A stretch of DNA of 64,000 nucleotides from Cyclobacterium jeungdonense (GCF_010994275.1 NZ_WMCD01000002.1:186001-250000), one strand, 5' to 3'; shown: positions 15,913 through 25,388, numbered from the stretch's first letter. Numbers and translations: made by a program. Notes: generated from the letters alone by a model not told the origin.

Positions 15913-18351
15913 ATGAAATTTTATAGTAATCTTTTGAAGGTCCCATTTATTGCCGTACTGTTTTGTCTATTGGCTTCCAGCGTTTTTTCTCAAGGAATGA
16001 TCCAGGGAAAAGTTCTTGATTCCCAGGCAAAGGGCCTATCCTATGCCAGTGTACTGCTCAGGAACGAGCCGGATTCCTCCCTGATCAACGGTGCCATTTC
16101 CGACGACTCCGGAAACTATGTATTTACGGACATCCCAAAAGGGCAATACTTTGTGGAAGTAACGATCCTGGGATATGCCAAAAGCTATTCCCCGGTGTTC
16201 CCTTTTTTGGGGACTGAAAAAAATGAGTTGGCGGCTATCCTATTGAAGGAAGAAGATCAGAACCTGGATGAAGTGACGGTAACGGCAACCCGGCCACTAT
16301 TTGAGTTGGAACAGGGGAAAATGGTGGTCAATGTAGCGAACAGCGTTTCTGCTGCGGGCTTGTCGGTCATCGATGTGCTGGATAGGTCTCCGGGAGTATC
16401 GGTAAACAGGCAAAGCAATACCCTTTCCGTCTTAGGGAAAAACGGCGTGGTTATCCTGATGAATGGCCAACGGTTCAGAATGCCCCTGGAGGCAGCGTAT
16501 CAGATGCTGGCTGGTCTCAACTCCAGTGATGTAGAAAAGATCGAAATCATTACTGTCCCCCCTGCCAACTATGATGCGGACGGTGATGCCGGATTTATCA
16601 ATATTGTGATGAAAAAAGACAACGATAGGATAGGAACCAATGGATCCCTGACGGTCGGCCAAGGCTATGGATCTGGCTATAACGGCAATATGAGCTTCAA
16701 CCTCAACCATCAAGGGCCAAAATTCAGTTGGTTTGGTCTTTTGTCCACGACTTATGTAGATCAGGTTCAGGAATGGGAACAATTTAGAGGCAACAACAAC
16801 GGATTTGAAGACATTGGTATTGATACAAACACCGATCGGTTTTCCACCAGAAAGTCCATCAATTATCAGGCAGGGTTTGACTACAAATGGGGAAGCAATA
16901 CCATCTTCAGTGGCCTGGTCAGCGGCTATACTAACCGTTGGGATATGACTGCACCCAATGTCACAAAATCCAAATATTCCATCTCCCCGGATACCCTTTT
17001 TAGAATGACAACGGTAGAAGTTAATAAATGGAGTCATATCATGGGCAATATCAATCTTCAGCATACATTTCAAAATGGTCAGGTCATCAGTACCAATGTA
17101 GATTACCTGACCTACAAAAATTCCAACCCATCCGGGTATACCATCATGAATTATGATGAATCCAATGATTTGATCGGATCAGAGGAATTCAGAATAGCCA
17201 AGGACACCCCAATTGAGCTTTGGGTAGCAGATCTCAACCATTCCATGAAAATTGGGGAATCAGTAGCCGTAGAATCAGGTCTCAGAGCTACTTTTTCAGA
17301 ATTTACCAATACGGTGCTCTTCGAGGAGAAACCTGGATCAGATTGGCTGATTGATCCAAAATTCACCAATGATGGCTTTCTCGAAGAAGATATATTGGCC
17401 GCTTTTTCCACAGCAAAAATTGAATTTGATGAAAAAACCACCTTAAATGCAGGGTTACGATACGAGAACACCAAAACCAACCTGACGACCATATCAGGAG
17501 AAAAAATCGTTGACAGACACTACGGGGATTTCTTTCCAACGGCATTTTTGTCCAGAAAAATCAATGCTGACAACCTGGTACAGCTGTCTTATGGACGCAG
17601 GATTACCCGCCCTACTTTCAATGAGATGGCACCTTTCGTGTTTTTTTCTGACCCTTTTACCTTTTTCGCCGGAAATGAAAACATCTTACCTACCTATACC
17701 AACACCCTCAAAACAGATTATTCCTACAAGAGTATGATTTTCTCTGCGCAGTACAGTATGGATAAGAATGTAATCGCTGCCTTTCAACCTACCCTTGACG
17801 AGGAGACCAATACCGTATTCCTGAAAACGGAAAATGTTGACCAAAGTCAGACAGTATCCATGATGCTAGCATTCCCCTTGCAAGTAGCTTCCTGGTGGGA
17901 AATGCAAAACAACTTCACCTTTAACTATCAAAAAGTAAATTCATTGTTAAATGGGGAAACCTATGAAGTAGATCAGACTGGATTACAGGTAGTGCTGACC
18001 AATACTTTCCCTCTTCCCAAAAAATACACCGTTGAGCTGATGGGATATTATGCATCGCCCACCATCAGCGGCTATTACAAACGGCTTTCAAGGGCTTTTG
18101 TCAATCTCGGAATCCAAAAGGACTTTGGAAAATCCAGCGTTTTAAGGGTTTCCTGCAATGATATCTTTGAAACCACCCAATTGCGATGGAAGTCATTTGG
18201 CGGTGCTGATTTAGAAATTTCTGGGCGCCTTAAGTTTGAAAAAAGGGTATTTATGGCCACCTACACCTATACGTTTGGTAACAGCAAGATTAAAGGAACG
18301 AGAGACCGAAAAGTAGGCTCCCAGGAGGAACAGAAAAGGGTGACCAATTGA
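15913..18351 (+). CDS. TonB-dependent outer-membrane receptor (carboxypeptidase-regulatory type)
   Basis: 812 residues. Signal peptide to about residue 26 (SSVFSQ); a carboxypeptidase-like regulatory domain (about 28-110) starting MIQGKVLDSQAKG; a TonB-box-like and plug region (about 115-225, LDEVTVTATRP then the IEIITVPPANYDADG segment); then a beta-barrel ending in FGNSKIKG and a basic tail. This is the outer membrane beta-barrel 3 (OMP_b-brl_3) layout common in Bacteroidota. It should bring a large or scarce ligand through the outer membrane with TonB energy; the ligand is unknown. No SusD-like partner is next to it, so a polysaccharide role is not supported. Confidence 0.85.
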   Translation: MKFYSNLLKVPFIAVLFCLLASSVFSQGMIQGKVLDSQAKGLSYASVLLRNEPDSSLINGAISDDSGNYVFTDIPKGQYFVEVTILGYAKSYSPVFPFLGTEKNELAAILLKEEDQNLDEVTVTATRPLFELEQGKMVVNVANSVSAAGLSVIDVLDRSPGVSVNRQSNTLSVLGKNGVVILMNGQRFRMPLEAAYQMLAGLNSSDVEKIEIITVPPANYDADGDAGFINIVMKKDNDRIGTNGSLTVGQGYGSGYNGNMSFNLNHQGPKFSWFGLLSTTYVDQVQEWEQFRGNNNGFEDIGIDTNTDRFSTRKSINYQAGFDYKWGSNTIFSGLVSGYTNRWDMTAPNVTKSKYSISPDTLFRMTTVEVNKWSHIMGNINLQHTFQNGQVISTNVDYLTYKNSNPSGYTIMNYDESNDLIGSEEFRIAKDTPIELWVADLNHSMKIGESVAVESGLRATFSEFTNTVLFEEKPGSDWLIDPKFTNDGFLEEDILAAFSTAKIEFDEKTTLNAGLRYENTKTNLTTISGEKIVDRHYGDFFPTAFLSRKINADNLVQLSYGRRITRPTFNEMAPFVFFSDPFTFFAGNENILPTYTNTLKTDYSYKSMIFSAQYSMDKNVIAAFQPTLDEETNTVFLKTENVDQSQTVSMMLAFPLQVASWWEMQNNFTFNYQKVNSLLNGETYEVDQTGLQVVLTNTFPLPKKYTVELMGYYASPTISGYYKRLSRAFVNLGIQKDFGKSSVLRVSCNDIFETTQLRWKSFGGADLEISGRLKFEKRVFMATYTYTFGNSKIKGTRDRKVGSQEEQKRVTN

Positions 18352-18536
18352 TCATTTTTTCCTTGAGAAAATAAATTGGTGCATTCGGACAAAAAAGGGG
18401 TGGCTTCGTCCTTGATGGGTTTCATTTCAAAATTTGAAAGGTTAAGTTCTTACTGATTTAATACTGAAAGTCAGATCATTGAGTCCGCCATTTTTTTTAC
18501 ATAATCAAAAATATACGATTCGACTAAACGATTCCT

Positions 18537-18728
18537 ATGAAATCAGAAAAACCAGCGTACTTCTGCTTGAGACCCGAAATAGAAAAAGCCTACGGATATT
18601 CCCATGCCGAATACCGCCATTCCATCTACACCCATCAGTTTCCGACCGGTTCCTGGCTGGAGGTCAAAGGGCTGGCTTTGCCTGAATTTTTAATCGAAAT
18701 TGAATTGGAAGTACATAAACCACAATAA
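18537..18728 (+). pseudogene. Internally deleted RidA/YjgF family gene
   Basis: 63 codons. The first 24 residues (KPAYFCLRPEIEKAYGYSHA) match the start of a RidA-family protein in which YGYSHA leads into the first core strand. The remainder (PTGSWLEVKGLALPEFLIEIE) matches the last third of such proteins. Normal length is about 125-135 residues, so roughly 70 central residues are missing and the frame is kept. RidA proteins deaminate reactive enamine/imine intermediates as trimers; the active-site middle is gone, so the product cannot do this. The frame is still open and may be translated. Confidence 0.65.
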
Positions 18729-18729
18729 C

Positions 18730-18764
18730 TAACTTTTCCAAAGTTCCAAACTTTGGAAAAGTTA
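18730..18764. repeat. Perfect 16-base inverted repeat with 3-base loop
   Basis: TAACTTTTCCAAAGTT (18730-18745) is followed by CCA and its exact reverse complement (18749-18764). It starts two bases after the RidA remnant stop and lies 36 bases before an NTF2-like start. It may be a terminator, operator or REP-type element. A 12-base part of it, TTCCAAACTTTG, recurs at about 35516, near the hybrid regulator start. Confidence 0.6.
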
Positions 18765-18800
18765 AAAAGTAACTTAATAATTTAAAACAGTAAGAATTCT

Positions 18801-19229
18801 ATGAAAACACATGAAGATGATTTAAAAATTGCCACCCAAAATCGGGCTGTCATAGATGGACTCTATAAGGCCTTTGGCGTTGGCGATATCCCGACAGTTC
18901 TGGGAATGATGGATTCAAATATCATTTGGAATGAGGCTGAAGGTAATGCTTATGCAGATGGCAATCCATACAAGGGACCAGATGCGGTGCTGAATGGTGT
19001 TTTTGCCCGCATTGGTGAGGAACATGAATATTTTAATTTGAAAGACATCGAGCTGCACGAGATGCTCAATGACAAAGTACTGGCCACCTTACGCTATGAT
19101 GCCAAAACCAAAAAAGGAAAAACATACAATGCCCAAGTGGCCCATTTCTGGACATTGAAAGACGGGAAAGTGGTTGCTTTTCAACAATATGTGGATACGA
19201 AAAAATTACATGATGCTTTGAATGAGTAA
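18801..19229 (+). CDS. Cytoplasmic NTF2/SnoaL-like protein
   Basis: 142 residues, no signal peptide. The opening helix (NRAVIDGLYKAFGVGDIPTVLGMM), the IIWNEAEGN strand and the closing HFWTLKDGKVVAFQQYVDT match SnoaL-like domain proteins, a subgroup of the NTF2 fold. SnoaL itself is a polyketide cyclase; most relatives are small-molecule isomerases or ligand binders without known substrate. It lies between a RidA remnant and a quinohaemoprotein alcohol dehydrogenase gene, in the same direction, separated by 225 bases. Confidence 0.8.
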   Translation: MKTHEDDLKIATQNRAVIDGLYKAFGVGDIPTVLGMMDSNIIWNEAEGNAYADGNPYKGPDAVLNGVFARIGEEHEYFNLKDIELHEMLNDKVLATLRYDAKTKKGKTYNAQVAHFWTLKDGKVVAFQQYVDTKKLHDALNE

Positions 19230-19454
19230 ACCAATCCGGTCTCGAACTATACCCCGATGCTCGATTATCAGGATCCTAGAAAAAATCTCCAATGGTCAAT
19301 TTCAACCAGTTCGCAATCAACGACCTTGGAATCATGTTCTAAACCGTCTAAGCACCTTTGGGAAGCATGCTGGATCCTAAAAAAATCGATGGCCAAAACC
19401 CAAATCCTTGTCTCCGATAAACCTATAAGTTTAAAGATATAACTTAAATAAATC

Positions 19455-21572
19455 ATGAAAAAAACCGTAACAGCATTAATCGGACTATCGCTGTTGGTTT
19501 CGTGCGGAAATAAAAATCAAGCTCCACTCTTCGCCGATGTTGCTCTTGCCGATGAGAAACAGACCTCAGACTGGCTTGCTTACGGCCGTACACACAACGA
19601 GCGGCGGTATAGTCCTGCAACTGACATCAATACCAATAATGTGGCTGACCTGAAAGTGGATTGGTTCATAGAACTCCCAAACGATGTGGGCCTGGTGTCA
19701 ACACCTCTGGTGGTAAATGGCGTGATGTATTTTACGGGAACCATGAATATCATCAGGGCGGTAGATGCAACGAACGGCTCTCTGATCTGGGAATATGACC
19801 CCAAAGTAGTTGAAGAAGTAAAGGGAAAGAGGAAAATTGGATGGGCTCACAGCCGGGGGATCTCGTTTTATGAAGGCAGAATTTTTGCCGCCACCTGGGA
19901 TGGTAGGCTGATTGCCATTGATGCAGGCACCGGCGCCGAGATCTGGTCGGTTCGTACCTATGATATGGAGCGTTCCCTATACATTACGGGAGCTCCCAAG
20001 GCTTTCAAAGGGAAAGTGCTGATCGGCAACGGCGGAACGGAAAATGGCCCGACCCGCGGCTGGGTTACCGCTTATGAAGCGGATACCGGTGAGGAGGCGT
20101 GGAAATTCTATATTGTGCCTGGAAACCCGGCCGACGGCTTCGAAAATGCAGCCATGGAAATGGCGGCTGAGACTTGGACTGGCGACTGGTGGAAGCACGG
20201 CGGGGGCGGAAATGCCTGGCACGGGTTTACCTATGACGCCGAACTGGATATGCTCTATATCGGAACGGGTAACGGATCGCCGTGGAACCAGAAAATCAGA
20301 AGCCCAGGCGGCGGTGATAATCTTTTTTTAAGCTGTATCGTGGCGCTGAACCCGGATACGGGCGAATATGTCTGGCACTACCAGACCACTCCGGGAGATA
20401 CCTGGGACTATACATCCAATATGGACATTATTCTTGCTGACCTGAATATTGAGGGGGAGGAGAGAAAAGCTATTCTTCACGCACCAAAGAATGGCTTTTT
20501 CTATGTAATTGACCGCAAGACGGGTAAATTGATTTCCGCAGAACCCTATGTTGAAACCACTTGGGCATCTCATATTGATATGAAAACAGGCCGCCCTGTA
20601 GAAGTGGAAGGTTCACGGTATGAGGACGGACCAGCTGATATCACCCCTAGCCCCTGGGGTGCTCATAACTGGCAGGCCATGTCATACAATCCGCAAACCG
20701 GGCTGGTTTATATTCCTACCCATCATCTTTCAACAAATTTTTCCGATGAAGGGATCGATCTTGAGAACTGGCAGGCCCGGGAATTTACCGGTGGACTTGG
20801 AGTGCGCCGGAAATTTTCTGATAAACAACCCAGGGAATACAGTGCATCTCTGCAAGCCTGGGACCCAGTTAAACAAGAGGTGGCCTGGTATCTGCCACAG
20901 GAGACATTTTGGAATGCTGGTACATTGACCACGGCCGGAAACCTGGTTTTCCAAGGGCGGTCGGACGGCAAATTTTTAGCTTATGAAGCATCAACGGGAG
21001 AAATCCTGTGGGAGTTTGATGCCGGCCTGGGTATTTCTGCTCCGCCAATCACCTACACGATTAACGGAAGACAATATATATCGCTGCTGGTTGGCTTTGG
21101 TGGCGGCTTTGCCGGGCTAGGTGCGGATGCTGCCGAACTGGGTTGGTCGTATGGCATCCATAGCCGGCGCCTGATCAGTTTTTCGCTGGAGGGTTCTGCA
21201 GAGATGGCCGCTCTTCCACCCCCTTATTTTCCCGAACCTCTGAATGATCCTAATTTTACAATCAACGATGAGATGGCAGCAAGAGGAGCCATAGTATACA
21301 CGAGCTGCGGTGTTTGCCATGGATCTGGTTTAATTGCGGGAGGCATGGCACCGGACCTGAGGGCATCGGCTCTTGTTTTAAACAAAGAAGCTTTTTCTTC
21401 TATTGTGCGCGATGGCATTTTAGCAGGAAGAGGGATGCCGGGACAACCTGAAATTACGGAAAGAGAGCTGGAGGATTTGCGGCATTATGTCAGGCAAAGG
21501 GCCATGGAAACTTCAACTTCGGATAGGACAGGGAGCACAAACAATCCTAGAAAAGAGGTGGAATCACATTAA
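19455..21572 (+). CDS. PQQ-dependent alcohol dehydrogenase with C-terminal cytochrome c domain (lipoprotein)
   Basis: 705 residues. The signal ends in LLVSC, a lipobox, so it is a periplasm-facing lipoprotein. An eight-blade PQQ propeller spans about residues 35-570 with repeated tryptophan-docking signatures (for example TGEEAWKF, TGEILWEF), WWKHGGGGNAWHG, and TPGDTWDYTSN near the catalytic Asp. A cytochrome c domain follows with one haem site, CGVCH at about 617-621. This is the type II quinohaemoprotein layout: PQQ oxidises an alcohol or sugar and passes electrons to the haem. The vicinal Cys-Cys pair usual near the PQQ pocket is not seen; the equivalent place reads IGWAHSRG. No PQQ synthesis genes are nearby. 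Confidence 0.85.
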   Translation: MKKTVTALIGLSLLVSCGNKNQAPLFADVALADEKQTSDWLAYGRTHNERRYSPATDINTNNVADLKVDWFIELPNDVGLVSTPLVVNGVMYFTGTMNIIRAVDATNGSLIWEYDPKVVEEVKGKRKIGWAHSRGISFYEGRIFAATWDGRLIAIDAGTGAEIWSVRTYDMERSLYITGAPKAFKGKVLIGNGGTENGPTRGWVTAYEADTGEEAWKFYIVPGNPADGFENAAMEMAAETWTGDWWKHGGGGNAWHGFTYDAELDMLYIGTGNGSPWNQKIRSPGGGDNLFLSCIVALNPDTGEYVWHYQTTPGDTWDYTSNMDIILADLNIEGEERKAILHAPKNGFFYVIDRKTGKLISAEPYVETTWASHIDMKTGRPVEVEGSRYEDGPADITPSPWGAHNWQAMSYNPQTGLVYIPTHHLSTNFSDEGIDLENWQAREFTGGLGVRRKFSDKQPREYSASLQAWDPVKQEVAWYLPQETFWNAGTLTTAGNLVFQGRSDGKFLAYEASTGEILWEFDAGLGISAPPITYTINGRQYISLLVGFGGGFAGLGADAAELGWSYGIHSRRLISFSLEGSAEMAALPPPYFPEPLNDPNFTINDEMAARGAIVYTSCGVCHGSGLIAGGMAPDLRASALVLNKEAFSSIVRDGILAGRGMPGQPEITERELEDLRHYVRQRAMETSTSDRTGSTNNPRKEVESH

Positions 21573-21700
21573 GCTTATGCAATCAGATCTACATCAGTTC
21601 ATCAACCCGATCCTTCCTTGAAAAAAAATTATCATCGGTTAAAATACAATACTTCAAAATTATCAACCCAATTTTCCACATTTTAAACTCAATTACAACT

Positions 21701-22705
21701 ATGAACGTATCCGCATATGCCGCCAATGGCCCCCATGAAAAGTTAAAACCCTTTTCTTACGAACTGGGAGAATTAGGTACTGAGCAAGTCGATATCAGGG
21801 TAATCAACTGTGGCATTTGCCACTCAGATCTTAGTATGATGAATAATGACTGGGGAATGACGGCCTATCCCATTGTTCCCGGCCATGAAATCATAGGTGA
21901 GGTTGTCGCCGCAGGCAATGCTGTCAAAAATGTAAAAGTCGGGGATAAGGTCGGTTTGGGTTGGCTTTCTGGTTCCTGCATGTCTTGTCATGAGTGTATG
22001 AATGGCTCCCATCACCTGTGCTCTACAGCCGAATTCACTATTGGTGGCAGACATGGTGGCTTTGCTGACTACGTTCGAAGCCATTGGTCCTGGGCAATAC
22101 CGCTACCAGAGGGTATCGATCTGGACAAAGCCGGTCCCTTGCTCTGTGGAGGTATTACCGTGTTTAATCCGATCATTCTCGCCGGAGTCAAAGCAACTGA
22201 CAAGGTTGGCGTAATTGGCATCGGGGGCCTGGGCCATATGGCACTCAAATTCCTGAACAAATGGGGCTGTGAAGTCATCGCTTTTAGCTCCAAACCTGAT
22301 AAAAAGAAGTCCATCCTGGAAATGGGAGCCACCCAGGTTGTGGATTCCAGGAATCCCGAGGAACTGGCAAAAATCGCCGGAACTCTGAATTTCATTCTGA
22401 ATACGACCAATGTTACGTTGGATTGGAATTCGTATTTGACCGCTTTAGCTCCAAAAGGAAAGTTTCACAATGTGGGAGCGGTATTAGAACCGATGGCTAT
22501 TCCTGCATTTTCTCTGATTATGGGAGAAAAGTCTGTTGCAGGAAGTCCTCTCGGAAGCCCGGCCTTGACACGAACCATGCTGGAATTCTGCGTACGACAC
22601 GACATTTATCCGATTACAGAAGAATTCCCCATGTCTCAAGTCAATGAAGCGATGGAACATCTGGAATCAGGGAAGGCCCGTTTCCGAATTGTACTGAAAA
22701 ATTAA
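21701..22705 (+). CDS. Zinc-dependent NAD(P) alcohol dehydrogenase, cinnamyl alcohol dehydrogenase group
   Basis: 334 residues of the medium-chain dehydrogenase family. CGICHSD near residue 38 and GHEIIGEV near 62 hold the catalytic zinc ligands; the cluster CMSCHECMNGSHHLC near 91-105 holds the structural zinc; GIGGLGH near 172 is the Rossmann loop for NAD(P). Relatives such as YahK reduce aromatic or aliphatic aldehydes with NADPH. It follows the PQQ dehydrogenase on the same strand after 128 bases; the pair could oxidise an alcohol in the periplasm and reduce or detoxify an aldehyde inside the cell (inference). Confidence 0.85.
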   Translation: MNVSAYAANGPHEKLKPFSYELGELGTEQVDIRVINCGICHSDLSMMNNDWGMTAYPIVPGHEIIGEVVAAGNAVKNVKVGDKVGLGWLSGSCMSCHECMNGSHHLCSTAEFTIGGRHGGFADYVRSHWSWAIPLPEGIDLDKAGPLLCGGITVFNPIILAGVKATDKVGVIGIGGLGHMALKFLNKWGCEVIAFSSKPDKKKSILEMGATQVVDSRNPEELAKIAGTLNFILNTTNVTLDWNSYLTALAPKGKFHNVGAVLEPMAIPAFSLIMGEKSVAGSPLGSPALTRTMLEFCVRHDIYPITEEFPMSQVNEAMEHLESGKARFRIVLKN

Positions 22706-22788
22706 AGGGTAGCAACATCCCAGGATTAAGCAGTTGTCGTCAAAAAGGGGTACGCCGAAAACAGATTTAGTGTAGTCAGTTAGTAAAC

Positions 22789-22802
22789 AAAAAAAAAAAA
22801 AA
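22789..22802 (+). repeat. A14 homopolymer just before the sulfotransferase start
   Basis: Fourteen consecutive A residues end 5 bases before ATG 22808. Such tracts vary in length by slippage and would change the leader next to the ribosome binding region. It may only be an AT-rich start region, which Bacteroidota favour. Confidence 0.6.
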
Positions 22803-22807
22803 TAATT

Positions 22808-23443
22808 ATGGAATTGAAAGTTATTGGATTAGGCCTGGGAAGAACCGGCACCTATTCGTTGAAAACAGCACTCGAACAACTACAACTGGGTCCTTGCCAC
22901 CATATGGAGCGTGTGGCGCAAAACATGCCCGTTCAACTGCCACTTTGGAATGAGCTATTGAATCATCCGACCAACTTTGACGCTGTTTATGAAGGCATGC
23001 AGAGCGCCGTTGATTGGCCTACCGCTGCCTTTTACAAAGAACTTTATGCAACGTATCCGAGTGGTCGATTTATTTTAACACACCGGAGCAAAGAATCGTG
23101 GGCAGAGAGCTTTGGTTCTACGATCTACAAACTGCTTACCGAACGGGAAAACACACCAGCTCCTGTTCAGGAATGGCTCAATATGGTGGTGAAGGTGATT
23201 GAAAAATCAGGTTTCCCGATGGGCCTTGATTTCGAGGGCCTGGCAGAAAGATACGAAGCACATAATAACGCAGTGGTGGCCTTAATCCCGCCCGAACAAC
23301 TACTGGTATATCAGGTCAAGGAAGGATGGGAACCTTTGTGCGCGTTTTTAAACGTAGAGACCCCCGATACGGCGTTTCCCCGCACCAATAACCGGGAAGA
23401 ATTCTGGGATTTGGTGAATGCTGCCACAAAGCCAACATCTTGA
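22808..23443 (+). CDS. Sulfotransferase family protein
   Basis: 211 residues. The N-terminal GLGRTGTYSLKTAL is the PAPS-binding loop of P-loop sulfotransferases; DAVYEGMQSAVDWPTAAFYKEL and FILTHRSKESWAESF (the second PAPS contact region) and the C-terminal EPLCAFLNVETPD place it with the Sulfotransfer_4 type, known from eukaryotes and scattered bacteria. It would transfer sulfate from PAPS to an unknown acceptor in the cytoplasm. No PAPS-making genes are nearby. It follows the zinc alcohol dehydrogenase by 102 bases; the poly-A tract sits between. Confidence 0.8.
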   Translation: MELKVIGLGLGRTGTYSLKTALEQLQLGPCHHMERVAQNMPVQLPLWNELLNHPTNFDAVYEGMQSAVDWPTAAFYKELYATYPSGRFILTHRSKESWAESFGSTIYKLLTERENTPAPVQEWLNMVVKVIEKSGFPMGLDFEGLAERYEAHNNAVVALIPPEQLLVYQVKEGWEPLCAFLNVETPDTAFPRTNNREEFWDLVNAATKPTS

Positions 23444-23813
23444 GGCTGCTCAAACAAGAATATTCAGCTCTAATTTAATTAGTCTGGAAAAACGGCACGT
23501 GTTTCGGGTAGTATCGTTCAGGAAATCATCCAATGGCCCATCAGCTATTTTAATTACCAAAGTATATTGACGGCAGTTTGGCTCAATGAAAAAGACAGGT
23601 AGGTATGGATGTCCTGGCAGCATACTGTTTTAGAAGCCATTAACCTGTATCTGATGGCCTTGGATTCCTAGGATTACAATGCCGGGATGCTGCTGTTTAA
23701 AACGTAATTTGTGCGCGGGGATAGGGCGGGTTCTGTGATGCCTGTGTGTCCCCGAACCGCCAGCATCCGCCCGGGCTAGTATCCGGTGGCTAAGCTGGTC
23801 GCCACGGCCCCGG
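23444..23813. other. Intergenic, 370 bases, likely an eroded gene
   Basis: One plus-strand frame from about 23510 to 23700 reads gene-like (segments QEIIQWPISYFNYQS and WMSWQHTVLEAINLYLM) but is broken by stops; I cannot name a family. The rest, toward the GH51 stop, is GC-richer and without a gene. Confidence 0.35.
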
Positions 23814-25388
23814 TTACACGAGTTGGATTTCAACTGCCGATACCGAAGCAGCCGGAAAGGTCCATGCTCCGTCGGCAGGTGCCTCTTTTGTTTGTATTTG
23901 GAGTGGGTCGGGCTCCCGGGCGATTATTTCAAACTCCGGATCGGCTGCCATTTCATGCACCTTGATCGAGGCTATCGTTGCGCCTTTTAGGGATAAGGTG
24001 GTTTTTACGGGCGAAGATCGATGCGTATTGACTACGTGCGCAAACAACCTATTCCCTTTTCTACTTGCCGTAACGTCCAAGTAAGCAGGCGTTTGTGTGG
24101 TTGCGCAATAGTTGGTGCCGCTGTATTTTCTGTAGAGTTTCATCACTTTGGCAACCGGCATCAGGAATGCTTCCCCGTAGGATCTTGGGATAGGAATCAT
24201 CAGGGCGTTGACCTGCCAACGGGTGCCGCAAAAATCGGCCATGGTCGCGATCTTGAGCAGGTCCCCGTGGCGTTCGTGTAAATTAGCGATGCGGGCATAG
24301 GAAACACCGGTGGCCCAGGTGGACATCACCTCGTTTCGGTTTCTGCCCGGAAAACTGTAGTGGCACTCGGTCAGGGCCATGGGCATTTGGTAGGGCTCCA
24401 CCTGTTCCCGCATGGCCAGTACTTTTTTCTCGTGGTAGGCGCAGGCATTCATCAGGTATTCCCAGGTTCGGGCAGGATCTTTCCGGTAATCTACTCCTTT
24501 CAAGGGGTTGTTTGGCTCCCTGCCGTAGGGGTTAAACATGTGGTGAAACGCCACGTAATCCAGGTTTTCTCCGGCACGCTCGATCATTTCCCTGGCCCAG
24601 AAGGTTTCTTTTCCTTCACCCCATCTTTGCAAACCGCCCCAGCCGACCAGTTTGATAGACGGGTCGGCCCGAAGCATCTCTTTGCTAAACGCCAGCGTCT
24701 TCTGAACGGCGGTATCCAGGTGGAAACGGTCGTTGGCATAGGAGGTTTCGTTACCGATTTGCCAGAAGGGGATTTGCAAGGGACCGTCTATACCGTGGGC
24801 CTTTCGCAGCGAATTTTCTGGATTGTTGCAATAGTCCACCCATTCGGCTGCTTCCTGAGCGGTACCACGCCGATCGCTACCCATACCGTCAATCGACCAT
24901 CCGGGACTGCCTTCGGACTCAAAATTCACACACATCAGCGGATCGGCACTCACCTGCCTGCAAAAGTCTACGAATTCTGCGGTGCCTACCTGGTTTGATT
25001 CATACCCGCCCCACAGTAGATTTTGCATGGGTACACGACTGCTTCGCTTACCGACGCCCTCTCGCCAGCGGTAATAGGAGCTGAAAATACCGCCAAACCG
25101 CACCATGCTGGGCGCCAGCTCCCGGGTGGCTTCCAGCACGTCCTCTCGCCAGGCGTGTTTACTAAAATCCCACGCGGCCTCTACCGACCCATCGGTGCGG
25201 CCCAGGGGTTCCATAAACTGCATGTACAAATAAGGAGACAAGGCAAAGGTAGGCTCGGGATCAATTTCGATTCCCTCTTTTGCCTTAACGACAACGGACC
25301 TGGCGCCGGCTGACAAGTCCGGGCTGGCTGCTAATGCCGCTCCGGCAAAAGCAGCGGATTTAATAAAGGTTCTTCGGTTGATACTCAT
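23814..25388 (-). CDS. Exported GH51-like alpha-L-arabinofuranosidase
   Basis: 524 residues. A twin-arginine-type signal (NRRTFIKSAAFAGAALAA) points to export by Tat. The TIM-barrel region has WQIGNE near residue 210, where Glu is the acid/base, and LTECHYSF near 340, where Glu is the nucleophile, as in clan GH-A retaining arabinofuranosidases; a beta-sandwich follows from about residue 430. GH51 enzymes remove arabinose side chains from arabinan, arabinoxylan or arabinogalactan. GH51 proteins are often cytoplasmic, so export is notable. The gene is visibly richer in G and C than its neighbours and stands alone, which hints at separate origin. A GH39 or other GH-A family remains possible. Confidence 0.7.
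   Translation of the reverse strand: MSINRRTFIKSAAFAGAALAASPDLSAGARSVVVKAKEGIEIDPEPTFALSPYLYMQFMEPLGRTDGSVEAAWDFSKHAWREDVLEATRELAPSMVRFGGIFSSYYRWREGVGKRSSRVPMQNLLWGGYESNQVGTAEFVDFCRQVSADPLMCVNFESEGSPGWSIDGMGSDRRGTAQEAAEWVDYCNNPENSLRKAHGIDGPLQIPFWQIGNETSYANDRFHLDTAVQKTLAFSKEMLRADPSIKLVGWGGLQRWGEGKETFWAREMIERAGENLDYVAFHHMFNPYGREPNNPLKGVDYRKDPARTWEYLMNACAYHEKKVLAMREQVEPYQMPMALTECHYSFPGRNRNEVMSTWATGVSYARIANLHERHGDLLKIATMADFCGTRWQVNALMIPIPRSYGEAFLMPVAKVMKLYRKYSGTNYCATTQTPAYLDVTASRKGNRLFAHVVNTHRSSPVKTTLSLKGATIASIKVHEMAADPEFEIIAREPDPLQIQTKEAPADGAWTFPAASVSAVEIQLV

Noticed and set aside
15913..18351. SusC of a polysaccharide utilisation locus
   Set aside because: The barrel family and the absence of a SusD gene do not support it; called a general TonB-dependent receptor.
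24021..25313. Long plus-strand frames opposite the GH51 gene
   Set aside because: They are by-products of the GC-rich codon use of the minus-strand gene; no start context or motif.
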